From: SOKG01 sp964502665
Lineage (GTDB): Bacteria > Chloroflexota > Dehalococcoidia > SZUA-161
DNA: 11,647 nt
Reading direction: 5' to 3'
NCBI GenBank assembly: GCA_964502665.1
Contig: CAZCXP010000077.1
Location: forward strand, 1 to 11,647
The notes beneath the pieces were generated by a model. It saw only the letters and a program-made list of their open reading frames with translations. It was not told the DNA's origin and searched no databases. The position numbers and the translations under genes were made by a program. This document shows, in pieces, positions 1 to 6,495 of this stretch; position 1 is the first letter of the stretch, and every line of letters starts with the position of its first letter.

Positions 1-689
1 AAAAGCGATTTCCATATTTCATATCATAAATCTGGACAGTTTCACTGGGTACGCGACCAGAAGCATCATCTTCCTCTGAAAGAGGAACATGATTTCAGAG
101 TAGCGTTCAGGGATTATTTGGGGATTCAGGCAATGTTTGGCTGGATAATTGGCTATTGTGTTGCATGTGGTCCCAAAGTAGAAAAAGATTCTCTGAAGGA
201 AATGCTGAATTTGCTATCTCGATATACTATGATTGACTTTCGGTCAAAAGAAGCATTGGATGATATTTTTCAGAGACGACATGTAACTCAATGGAATTGG
301 GTTGCTTCTCATCCAGAACGTATTCAGAAATTTCCCCTGGCAACAGGTATGATGCTAGTTGAACTGAAACAAAGCCCTGGGACTCTGCATACTCTAAATT
401 GTACAGTTACACAGGAAAAAACCATGGAAAATACCATAGTCCTACATCGAACAGAAACGATACGACTTCCCGGATCTTCACACTTCAAGAAGAAGAGGAT
501 TGTGAACATATCTTCGGATGATATTGCTACAATCCATGTACTAATTATGTGATTTGGCCGTCAGAGAAATTAACATACACTATAGCTGCCGAACCACTCA
601 TTGCAGGCGACACCAAGGGGAGCTCACCCTTGAGCCTTGATATGCTTCCGAAATCGGAGCCGCGGCCCTTTGGGCACCCTATTGCATAA
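1..689 (+). pseudogene. Unknown protein, 5' end cut by window edge, probably frameshifted near its 3' end
   Basis: Frame 1 is open from the first base to a TGA at 550-552, so the start lies outside the window and 183 residues are visible. The visible protein begins KSDFHISYHKSGQFHWV and mixes basic and hydrophobic stretches; I see no catalytic motif, signal peptide or membrane helix, and do not recognise the family. Just before the stop, frame 3 opens (from 522) and continues to a TAA at 687-689 with plausible protein sequence (TNYVIWPSEKLTYTIAAEP, later SLDMLPKSEPRPFGHPIA). A single one-base shift between about 522 and 549 would join the two into one smooth chain, so either the gene is broken or the assembly has an indel. 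If frame 1 is the true end, the CDS is 1-552. Codons are more AT-rich than in the housekeeping genes to the right, which could mean transfer. Confidence 0.5.
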
Positions 690-706
690 GCGCCTGGCTT
701 TTCCGA

Positions 707-729
707 CGTCCTGTTAGTACGGTAGGACG
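707..729. terminator. Possible bidirectional hairpin terminator
   Basis: Inverted repeat CGTCCT / AGGACG with an 11-base loop, followed on the plus strand by CCTTT and on the minus strand by GGAAAA. It lies between the end of the left plus-strand gene and the minus-strand SEC-C remnant. The stem is only 6 bp and the T-run is poor, so this is weak. Confidence 0.25.
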
Positions 730-739
730 CCTTTCCTAA

Positions 740-790
740 TCATCTATTACTACCGCAACATCTCTTGAACTTCTTGCCACTACCACATGT
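740..790 (-). pseudogene. Remnant of a SEC-C zinc-binding C-terminus (SecA-type tail)
   Basis: Read on the minus strand from 790, the DNA encodes TCGSGKKFKRCCGSNR followed by a TGA at 742-740. This matches the SEC-C motif CPCGSGKKYKRCCG, which forms the zinc-binding tail of SecA and of many small SEC-C proteins. The first Cys-Pro of the motif is missing: upstream the frame gives VT, then a few residues, then a TGA inside the palindromic repeat at 796-824. So only the last 16 codons of a former gene remain and the repeat abuts the break. It happens to be in the same frame as dnaN but is separated from it by stops (TAG at 850-848, a further TAG, and a TGA). Seen: the motif. Inferred: that it is a decayed gene end and not chance. 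Confidence 0.5.
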
Positions 791-795
791 GACCA

Positions 796-824
796 GTAGG
801 GGCGTGTTTCAAACACGCCCCTAC
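796..824. repeat. 29-bp perfect palindromic repeat (GTAGGGGC family) behind dnaN
   Basis: Two perfect 14-base arms, GTAGGGGCGTGTTT and its complement, around a single central base. It starts 24 bases after the dnaN stop and could act as a stem-loop terminator for dnaN, although no long T-run follows. An element of the same length and layout, with a different inner arm, sits inside argC at 10795-10823, so this is a dispersed repeat family. Confidence 0.8.
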
Positions 825-847
825 TTTATTATTTCAGCGCCAGTCTG

Positions 848-1975
848 CTACCACTGGACAAACATGGGCATGACCACGTGGACGTAGTTGTCTTTGCCTA
901 CAGGGCGGATGACACCGGGGCTCGAGGACGTGGTGGCCTCGAGGGCTACCTCCTCTTCGGTGAGGACCCCCAGGACGTCCATCAAATACCTGCTATTGAA
1001 GGCGATCTTGGTTTCCTCTCCTTCCACGGCGGCGTCGACCTCTCCCAGGTTGTCCCCGATCTCCTCGGCCCTTGCTGAGATAGCGATCTTGCCTTTTCCA
1101 TCCTTGGGCATTATCTGTAGCCGTACAATGCCGCTCCCATCCCGAGCGAAGATGGAGGCGCTTCTTGTCGCCATTAAGAACTCAGAGAGCTTGACCACAG
1201 CCCTGGTAGAATAGGCCTGGGGGATAAGCTGCTCATAGTTGGGGAAGGTGCCCTGGATTAGCTGGGACACCATCTCCACGTTTGTCAGCCGAAAAATCGT
1301 CTGACTCTTCTTGGGGTTGATGGTGAGCTCCACGGGCTCTCGCTGGTCGCTGATGAGGCGGTTCAGCTCTGCCAGGGAGCGTGCTGGGATAATGACCGAC
1401 ATCTTCTCGTCCACTGGGCTATCCAAAGAGAACTTGCGCACTGCTAATCTAAAGCCATCGGCGGCAGCGAGGGTAAGTTGGGCGCCGTCGAACTCGGCAT
1501 CAACGCCGGTAAGAACGGGACGGGACTCCTCCGATGCCGCAGCAAACGCCACCTGGTTGATCGCCATCCTGAGTTCCTCGGGCTTTAGCTTGATGGTCAC
1601 CCCTTCGGCAATCTTGGGGATGGGTGGGAAATCGGCGGGATCCAGTCCGCTGACACGCGCCTCATAGCGGGCACACCTCAACTCAACGCTCTGGCTACGA
1701 GGAGGTAGAGTCATATCGATTCGGCCGCTGGGCAGAGAATTGACGAAATCGGTGACCAGCCTCGCAGGAATTGTAATTGTGCCCTCTTCCTCGACGGTAG
1801 CCCCGATCCAGCAGGTTATGGCGATCTCAAGATTAGTTGCGGCCAACTTGAGTTGGGAGCCCTCGGTTGCTATCAGGACGTTGTTAGTGATGGGCAAGAC
1901 AGCCCTGGTGGCTACCGCCCGTCCCACCACCCCCAATCCCTTGCTCAGATCTTCTTGAGAACATGAAACCTTCAT
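848..1975 (-). CDS. dnaN: DNA polymerase III sliding clamp (beta subunit)
   Basis: The 375-residue protein forms the ring-shaped dimer that tethers DNA polymerase III to the template. Family marks are in order: RPVLTGV in the middle domain, ADGFRLA, FPNYEQLIP at the start of the third domain, NSRYLMDVL, SPGVIRPVG, and the C-terminal YVHVVMPM that lines the partner-binding pocket. Length fits the usual 365-380 residues, with three roughly equal domains. The start is the ATG at 1975: it follows a G-rich site (GGGGGGTG, 6-base spacing) and a promoter at 2001-2029. A longer reading from a TTG at 2029 is unlikely because that TTG is part of the -35 box. The gene lies behind a GNAT gene, not beside dnaA or recF as in many bacteria; no replication-origin genes are in the window. 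Confidence 0.95.
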   Translation of the reverse strand: MKVSCSQEDLSKGLGVVGRAVATRAVLPITNNVLIATEGSQLKLAATNLEIAITCWIGATVEEEGTITIPARLVTDFVNSLPSGRIDMTLPPRSQSVELRCARYEARVSGLDPADFPPIPKIAEGVTIKLKPEELRMAINQVAFAAASEESRPVLTGVDAEFDGAQLTLAAADGFRLAVRKFSLDSPVDEKMSVIIPARSLAELNRLISDQREPVELTINPKKSQTIFRLTNVEMVSQLIQGTFPNYEQLIPQAYSTRAVVKLSEFLMATRSASIFARDGSGIVRLQIMPKDGKGKIAISARAEEIGDNLGEVDAAVEGEETKIAFNSRYLMDVLGVLTEEEVALEATTSSSPGVIRPVGKDNYVHVVMPMFVQW

Positions 1976-2000
1976 CGTACACCCCCCGGACAGTGGCAGT

Positions 2001-2029
2001 AGTATACCCTCCACCACCTTTTGAGTCAA
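2001..2029 (-). promoter_or_regulatory. Sigma-70 promoter of dnaN, overlapping the GNAT stop codon
   Basis: On the minus strand TTGACT (2029-2024), 17-base spacer, TATACT (2006-2001). Predicted start of transcription is near 1994, about 20 bases before the dnaN ATG. The TGA inside TTGACT is the stop codon of the upstream GNAT gene, so dnaN can be transcribed apart from it. Confidence 0.75.
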
Positions 2030-2607
2030 GGGGTAGGCGGGAGATGGGCTCTGTTATCAGCACCTTGCGGTGTCAGCGTGGTGTTACCTTCAATCGGCTT
2101 CAGCCAGCTTCGATGTAGCTCCATGACTATGAAATCGTTCCCCCTCCTGGTAACTCGCCCGCAGGCAATGAATCCACACTTGCGGAAGCATCGCTGCGCT
2201 CTAACATTCCATTCCAGGGTATTCAGGTAAATCCTATCTATATTTGTCTCCTTGAAGATATGGCAGACCACGGTGGTTACGGCATCAGTCCCATAGCCCT
2301 TCCCCCAGTATTCTCGTTCACCGATCATGATGCCTAGTTCCGCCTGCCTCCTGCCCTTATCTATGTCGTAGTACATACAGTTCCCGATATGCTTACCGTT
2401 GTCGAGGCTATCGATAGCAAACCGGCGTCGCCGTCTGTCCGTGCTTTTCAGCTCGCCGGCGTAGTAATCCACATACTCTCCGTAGGACATCGTCAAGGGC
2501 AATACCGCGTCCAGGCGAGCCAGGTCGGCATCACATCGCCAGGCATAGTCCTTCGCGGCATCACCGATCCGCTTCTCCCGCAGTACCACCTTTTCTCCTA
2601 TCAACAC
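2026..2607 (-). CDS. GNAT-family N-acetyltransferase (RimJ/RimL-like)
   Basis: A 193-residue cytosolic acetyltransferase that would transfer acetyl from acetyl-CoA to an amine; the substrate is unknown. The acetyl-CoA pyrophosphate loop is visible as REYWGKGYGTDAV (R/Q-x-x-G-x-G/A pattern), preceded by the beta strand QAELGIMIG and followed by the family's late motif EWNVRAQRCFRKCGF. The N-terminal LIGEKVVLREKRIGDA is typical of the Acetyltransf_3 group that includes RimJ, RimL and antibiotic or polyamine acetyltransferases. The last 25 or so residues (after HRSWLKP) look like a loose tail with no fold features. The start is taken as GTG at 2607, about 13 bases from the predicted transcription start; TTG at 2604 is an alternative. 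The gene is 50 bases from the dnaN start, so read-through into dnaN is possible, but dnaN has its own promoter. Confidence 0.85.
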   Translation of the reverse strand: MLIGEKVVLREKRIGDAAKDYAWRCDADLARLDAVLPLTMSYGEYVDYYAGELKSTDRRRRRFAIDSLDNGKHIGNCMYYDIDKGRRQAELGIMIGEREYWGKGYGTDAVTTVVCHIFKETNIDRIYLNTLEWNVRAQRCFRKCGFIACGRVTRRGNDFIVMELHRSWLKPIEGNTTLTPQGADNRAHLPPTP

Positions 2608-2627
2608 CTCGGCTACCCCCGCCTATA

Positions 2628-2657
2628 ATTGTAATAAGTTGGACGACGGTCAGTCAA
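2628..2657 (-). promoter_or_regulatory. Sigma-70 promoter of the GNAT gene
   Basis: On the minus strand TTGACT (2657-2652), 18-base spacer, TACAAT (2633-2628). Transcription would begin near 2621, leaving a leader of about 13 bases before the GTG start. It is divergent from the ROK promoter about 100 bases away. Confidence 0.65.
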
Positions 2658-2750
2658 CCGGCGAGCATGACTCCGATAGCCGGGACATTGCCAGGCTCCC
2701 GTGGGCGTTTGGGGATGAATAGCGCAGGCAAACGATTGCACTGGTCTTGT

Positions 2751-2779
2751 TAGACAGCGAACGACGCCGATGATATACT
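2751..2779 (+). promoter_or_regulatory. Sigma-70 promoter of the ROK kinase, which decides its start codon
   Basis: TAGACA (2751-2756), 17-base spacer, TATACT (2774-2779). The predicted start of transcription is near 2786, after the first ATG (2770) and about 8 bases before the ATG at 2794. The upstream ATG lies within the promoter and so is unlikely to be used. Confidence 0.65.
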
Positions 2780-2793
2780 ATCAAAAATCGAGC

Positions 2794-3771
2794 ATGGAGC
2801 GGAGTTTGAGCCAGGGTAAGCACCTCATTCTGTCCCTCGACCTCGGTGGTACGCAGTTTCGTCTGGCTTTAGCAGATGAAAAAGGGGAACTCCTGAGACG
2901 CTACTCAGCACTCATCTACTCTGAGCAGGGGCCTGAGCAGGCTATCAGGCGAATCAAGGACGGCATAGCAGAGATGCTCTCAGACATCGACCGGGTTGAG
3001 CTGAGGGGCATGGGAGTGGCTGCTGCCGGACTGGTCACACCGGGAACAGGGGTGCTGCTCACCTCCCCTAACCTTCTCAGTTGGTATAACACCCCCCTGA
3101 AGGAGATCCTTGAACATGAGTTTCAGTTTCCCGTTTGGGTGGGCAATGACGCCAACCTCGCTGCGCTGGGTGAGCGCAGATTTGGCGCTGGCAGGGGCAG
3201 CGACGACCTTGTCTATCTCACGGTCAGCACCGGTATCGGAGGTGGGGTGATTACGGGAGGCAGGCTACTTTTGGGCTACTCCGGCTTCGCCGCAGAACTG
3301 GGGCACATGACCATAGACCTCAACGGGCCGAGATGCAACTGTGGCAGCGTGGGCTGCCTGGAGGCAATGGCCTCCGGCACCGCAATCGCTCGCCTCGCTT
3401 CGGAAAGGCTCTCCACCGGAGAGGTGAGCGCTATCACCGACCTGGTCGCTGGGGACCTGACCAAGGTAACTGCTGAGGTGGTGTGTGAGGCGGCGAGTGG
3501 AGGCGACGCCGTGGCCTGTGCGGTTATGCATACTGCGGCGACTAACCTGGGCGTCGGGGTGGCCAACCTGGTTCACATATTCAATCCTGAGCTGGTCATC
3601 ATAGGGGGCGGTGTTTCAAACGCCGGAGAACTCCTCTTTGAACCCGTACGCCAGGTCGTTGCTCAGAGGATTATGCCTGACATTACAGTGCGCATCGTCC
3701 CGGCTGCCCTGGCCGGCAACTCCTGTCTACTGGGCGCCGTGGCCCTGGTTCTGGAGAACATCTCTGGCTAG
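2794..3771 (+). CDS. ROK-family sugar kinase, probably glucokinase
   Basis: A 325-residue cytosolic kinase that likely phosphorylates glucose (or another hexose or N-acyl hexosamine) with ATP. The phosphate loop DLGGT is at residues 16-20. The catalytic Asp is in VGNDANLAALGE (about residue 119). The substrate and zinc site appears as ELGHMTID (168-175) followed by CNCGSVGCLE (181-190), giving the His and three Cys ligands of the ROK signature. The late GVANLVHIFNPELVIIGGGV is the usual adenine-binding region. Length fits glucokinases of this family. The start is the ATG at 2794, since the promoter covers the earlier ATG at 2770; that longer form would have 333 residues. Neither ATG has a clear ribosome site. 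It stands alone with its own promoter; no sugar transporter or regulator is next to it, so the sugar is not fixed by context. There is no N-terminal helix-turn-helix, so it is an enzyme and not a NagC/XylR-type repressor. Confidence 0.88.
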   Translation: MERSLSQGKHLILSLDLGGTQFRLALADEKGELLRRYSALIYSEQGPEQAIRRIKDGIAEMLSDIDRVELRGMGVAAAGLVTPGTGVLLTSPNLLSWYNTPLKEILEHEFQFPVWVGNDANLAALGERRFGAGRGSDDLVYLTVSTGIGGGVITGGRLLLGYSGFAAELGHMTIDLNGPRCNCGSVGCLEAMASGTAIARLASERLSTGEVSAITDLVAGDLTKVTAEVVCEAASGGDAVACAVMHTAATNLGVGVANLVHIFNPELVIIGGGVSNAGELLFEPVRQVVAQRIMPDITVRIVPAALAGNSCLLGAVALVLENISG

Positions 3772-4685
3772 AGGCTTGTGGGGTCCTCCCAAAACCCCAT
3801 CTCCTCCAGTGCATCCTGTGACGCCTGGCGGATTGGCTCCTCCGAGCTGTCGAGGCACCGTTGCAGTCCCTCTCTCGCTTCGCTGCCTCCGATTTGTCCC
3901 AGAGCCTCAATAGCGGAGATCTGGACCTCTGCATCACCATCGCGCGTGAGCTCTATCAGATGGGGAACAGCCTCCTCCGTCTCAAGTTCCGCGCAAGCCC
4001 TTACTGCCTCAAACCTCAGTTGAGGGTTGGGACTACGAAGCTCTTTCAAAAGTACTGGCAGCCAGCCGGGATTGCAGTTGCGGCCCATGGCGTACACGGC
4101 GCTGACCTGAAATTCAGTGCTGTCGCTGCGGTAGGCGTGGCGGATCATCTCTTCCACTTGCGGCTTGCTCAGAGGGCTGATCGCTTCCAACACCCTGCGG
4201 CGCACATTAAGCTGTTCATTCTCATTGTTGAAGGCGCTGAGCAAGGCCTCTTCAACCTTCTCAGCGTCGCTTTCTGGCAGCTTCCCCAGTTCGGCAAGCA
4301 TGGCAAACCTGCCCAGCCCATCAGCGGCAGCAGCCCGCACCGAATGCTCTATGTCCTCCAGAAGCAAGCTGACCAACTGGTCGATCAAAGAGCGTTCTTC
4401 ACACGCCCAGAGCCCCTCGATGGCTTTCACTCTGACCTCGCCGTCGGCATCGGTAAGGCAGGAGCGGAATACGTCATCAAAGTCCAGCTCGAAGTTGTCC
4501 TCAGCAAGCTCCACCAACTGCCCAACTGTCTGCCTGCGCCGCGCAACATCTATGCCAGGCCACTCTCTACTGAAAACATCCGCTTCTTCTGGTGAGAGAT
4601 CTGAGAGGTTGGCAAGCTTTGAGACAGCCATGGGCTTGTCAAGGTCACGCAGTTCCGCCAGATAAAGCTCTAACGGTGAGGACAT
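3768..4685 (-). CDS. HEAT-repeat protein (PBS-lyase HEAT-like), likely scaffold
   Basis: A 305-residue soluble, acidic protein made mostly of paired alpha helices. From about residue 70 to 300 it shows repeats of 30-37 residues with the HEAT pattern: D.D.EVR..AIEGLW, EHSVRAAAADGLG, QLNVRRRVLEAI, EFQVSAVYAMG, NPQLRFEAVRACAE, DAEVQISAIEALGQIG, EEPIRQASQDALEEMG. Such solenoids bind other proteins; no catalytic motif is seen. The start is the ATG at 4685, with AGGG a few bases upstream as a weak ribosome site. It is the last gene of the tldD-pmbA-HEAT set, separated from pmbA by the gap at 4731-4830, so co-transcription is likely but not proven. Its TAG stop overlaps the TAG stop of the convergent ROK gene. 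A role in helping the TldD/E peptidase is a guess from position only. Confidence 0.82.
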   Translation of the reverse strand: MSSPLELYLAELRDLDKPMAVSKLANLSDLSPEEADVFSREWPGIDVARRRQTVGQLVELAEDNFELDFDDVFRSCLTDADGEVRVKAIEGLWACEERSLIDQLVSLLLEDIEHSVRAAAADGLGRFAMLAELGKLPESDAEKVEEALLSAFNNENEQLNVRRRVLEAISPLSKPQVEEMIRHAYRSDSTEFQVSAVYAMGRNCNPGWLPVLLKELRSPNPQLRFEAVRACAELETEEAVPHLIELTRDGDAEVQISAIEALGQIGGSEAREGLQRCLDSSEEPIRQASQDALEEMGFWEDPTSL

Positions 4686-4730
4686 ATCCCTGTTTCCAAC
4701 TCGAGATTGCTGAACTGTTCTAAATCACGC

Positions 4731-4830
4731 NNNNNNNNNNNNNNNNNNNNNNNNNNNNNNNNNNNNNNNNNNNNNNNNNNNNNNNNNNNNNNNNNNNNNN
4801 NNNNNNNNNNNNNNNNNNNNNNNNNNNNNN
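4731..4830. other. Assembly gap of 100 N
   Basis: Exactly 100 N, a conventional placeholder, so true length is unknown. The left flank (GTTCTAAATCACGC) and right flank (ACAATAGATATGCG) share no visible repeat, so sequence is really missing here. It hides the last codons of pmbA and the region upstream of the HEAT gene. On the minus strand the flank before the HEAT start is open as RDLEQFSNLELETGICPHR with a stop at 4670, overlapping the HEAT start by 16 bases; a small gene could be hidden in the gap. Confidence 0.95.
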
Positions 4831-6105
4831 ACAATAGATATGCGGGATGCGCAGCTGCCCCCCGACCCACTTCCCCTCCCGCCCGATAGCGGCGACCTCT
4901 TTCAAGACCTCGTAGATGTTGCCCGAGACCATGGTATCCTTCACCCGGCCCACGGTCTCGCCATGCCTCACCATGTACCCGAGGAGGACGTTTCCACTGA
5001 AATCGCCACCGAGGACATTGCCCTGAGAGGCGCCCATGAGCTGCTCGATGACCAGCCCCTCCTCGATATCGGCGAGCATGTCCTCAAAGCTGGCGTCCCC
5101 ATTCTCAATAACGAGAGTGCTCAAGGACGGGCTGGGTAGAGTGCCCAGGCCTCTCGAGGCGCTGCCCGTGCTCCGGGTGCCGGCTAAGGCGGCGGTCTGG
5201 AGGTCATAGAGGAAGCTGGCCACCACCCCATTCTCGATGATCGGCGTGCGTTGACTGGGCACGCCCTCGTCGTCGCAGAACCTGCTCCCGGGACGGTAGT
5301 CCATGGTGGCGTCATCCCAGATGGAGATCCTGGGATCGAAGACCTGCTCACCCTTTCTGCTGCCCAAAGGCGAAGCGCCCTGGAGAACGGTCTTTCCGTT
5401 GACTGCCATCGCCAATGGGGCGATAAGAGCGCTGGCGACGCCGTGGGGGGTGAAGATCACGGGCAACCGTCCCACCGGCGCCGGGGCGGTCTCTTTGGCT
5501 CGCTCAAGCTCCTCGATGGTGGTTGCGGCTACGGTGTCCGCGTCGGTGAGAGGGTGACACGAACTGTCGGTGTCGCCGACGAAGAGCATGTCCGTGCCCC
5601 TGATGAGAACACCCTCGATCTCTATGCCGAAGACGCTCTTCCTGTAGGCCGCTCTTCCCCCTCGCGAGTTCAGAATCTCTACGGACAGAGTACCCATGGA
5701 TACCGAGGCCTCACAGACGAGCTCCGGGGTGTGCCGCCGCACCCTGTCGATGAGCGATTGACCCAGCTCCACCATCTCCTCTTCGGTAACCGCCTCTATT
5801 TTGGGGTCGTAGACCTCGACCCTCTGGTAGCTTTCAAGTGGAGGGAACTGGAACTTGGCCTCAGCGCCAAAGGGCGCCATCTCCAGCGCCATCGCTACCA
5901 GTTCCTTAGCGCCATTCGCCCTGTTGCTGGCGGAGAAGCCAATCCTGCCCCCCTTGATCAGGCGCAGCGCCCTTCCTGAGGTCTCGCGGGCCTGCACGTG
6001 CTTCAGCCGGTTGGCTTCGAAGACAGCGCTGGTATCACTATGGGATACCGAGAAGACCTCAGCCTCCTCAGCCACCTTTTTCGCCTGTTCCAGCAGTTCT
6101 TCCAA
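4831..6105 (-). CDS. pmbA: TldE/PmbA-type metallopeptidase partner subunit, 3' end lost in gap
   Basis: The 425 visible residues belong to the PmbA/TldD superfamily and lack the HExxxH zinc motif, which marks the non-catalytic TldE/PmbA subunit. With TldD it forms a cytosolic heterodimeric peptidase that trims peptides (in E. coli, microcin B17 maturation and CcdA breakdown). Family marks: the N-terminal RLKHVQARETSGRALRLI, the GDTDSSCHPLTDAD stretch, DDEGVPSQRTPIIENG, and the glycine-rich GNVLGGDFSGNVLLGYMVRHGE followed by VSGNIYEVLKEVAAIG. The protein breaks off after QLRIPHIYC, where the family normally ends within some 10 residues. The start is a TTG at 6105: an in-frame TGA lies two codons upstream, the next Met is about 80 residues in, and GGAGAAGGTGA precedes the TTG. 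It follows tldD on the same strand. Confidence 0.9.
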
Positions 6106-6148
6106 GATTCACCTTCTCCCAGCCTTATTGCTTCAAAAAACAGACTTG

Positions 6149-6169
6149 CTTCCGTTCGCCCTGAGCCCC
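6149..6169. repeat. 21-base repeat unit (CCGTTCGCCCTGAGC family), half element
   Basis: CTTCCGTTCGCCCTGAGCCCC is identical to 11542-11562 upstream of argC. Here only the left part of the element is present, without the matching GAACGG arm. Both copies lie within about 65 bases upstream of a minus-strand start codon (pmbA and argC). Confidence 0.7.
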
Positions 6170-6187
6170 TCGATTATCTTAGCGGCT

Positions 6188-6219
6188 GGGTAGGTTGCCC
6201 GACGTCGGGCAACCTACCC
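6188..6219. repeat. 32-bp perfect palindrome between tldD and pmbA
   Basis: GGGTAGGTTGCCCGAC followed directly by its reverse complement, with no loop base. It can form a long hairpin in RNA or a cruciform in DNA. It lies between tldD and pmbA and could terminate part of the transcripts or stabilise the tldD message. No T-run follows on the minus strand. Confidence 0.85.
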
Positions 6220-6220
6220 C

Positions 6221-6275
6221 TGGTCAGTGCAGAGCTAGAACCCGTAGGGTGGGTGCAGCGCAGCGAAACCCACCG
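6221..6275. repeat. 55-base direct repeat, left copy, at contig end
   Basis: These 55 bases are identical to 6376-6430 and end exactly at the first N of the gap; the other copy begins exactly after the last N. It contains the left arm of the GTAGGGTGGGT element. Most likely the overlap of two assembly contigs written twice. Confidence 0.9.
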
Positions 6276-6375
6276 NNNNNNNNNNNNNNNNNNNNNNNNN
6301 NNNNNNNNNNNNNNNNNNNNNNNNNNNNNNNNNNNNNNNNNNNNNNNNNNNNNNNNNNNNNNNNNNNNNNNNNNN
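6276..6375. other. Assembly gap of 100 N, probably a false gap
   Basis: Exactly 100 N between two identical 55-base ends. The likely true sequence has one copy of the 55 bases and no gap, shortening the tldD-pmbA spacer from 390 to about 235 bases. Confidence 0.9.
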
Positions 6376-6398
6376 TGGTCAGTGCAGAGCTAGAACCC

Positions 6399-6481
6399 GT
6401 AGGGTGGGTGCAGCGCAGCGAAACCCACCGTTCTCCTCAATTCTTGGGAAGGTGGGTTCCATTTCATTTCACCCACCCTAC
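6399..6481. repeat. 83-bp MITE-like palindromic element (GTAGGGTGGGT family)
   Basis: Outer arms GTAGGGTGGGTG and CACCCACCCTAC are perfect over 12 bases. Inner arms AACCCACC (6422-6429) and GGTGGGTT (6451-6458) are perfect over 8. The result is a nested double hairpin with no coding capacity. Sequences of this GTGGGT...ACCCAC kind are widespread short repeats in bacterial genomes and often yield spurious VGWVQRSETH translations. It sits 14 bases behind the tldD stop. The left half is repeated at 6221-6275 because of the gap. Confidence 0.85.
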
Positions 6482-6495
6482 CACCTTTGTATGCC

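Noticed and set aside
1976..2029. Longer dnaN start at TTG 2029
   Set aside because: The TTG is part of the -35 box of the dnaN promoter, and the extra 18 residues precede the normal start of the clamp fold.
2601..2629. Plus-strand TATAAT at 2624-2629 as a promoter for the ROK gene
   Set aside because: There is no acceptable -35 box at 16-18 bases, while a better promoter lies at 2751-2779.
2770..2793. ROK kinase start at ATG 2770
   Set aside because: It lies within the promoter, upstream of the predicted transcription start, and adds eight residues not needed by the fold.
4720..4830. Continuation of pmbA through the N gap
   Set aside because: The apparent frame across the N is an artefact of placeholder bases; the true gap length is unknown, so the gene is called only to 4831.
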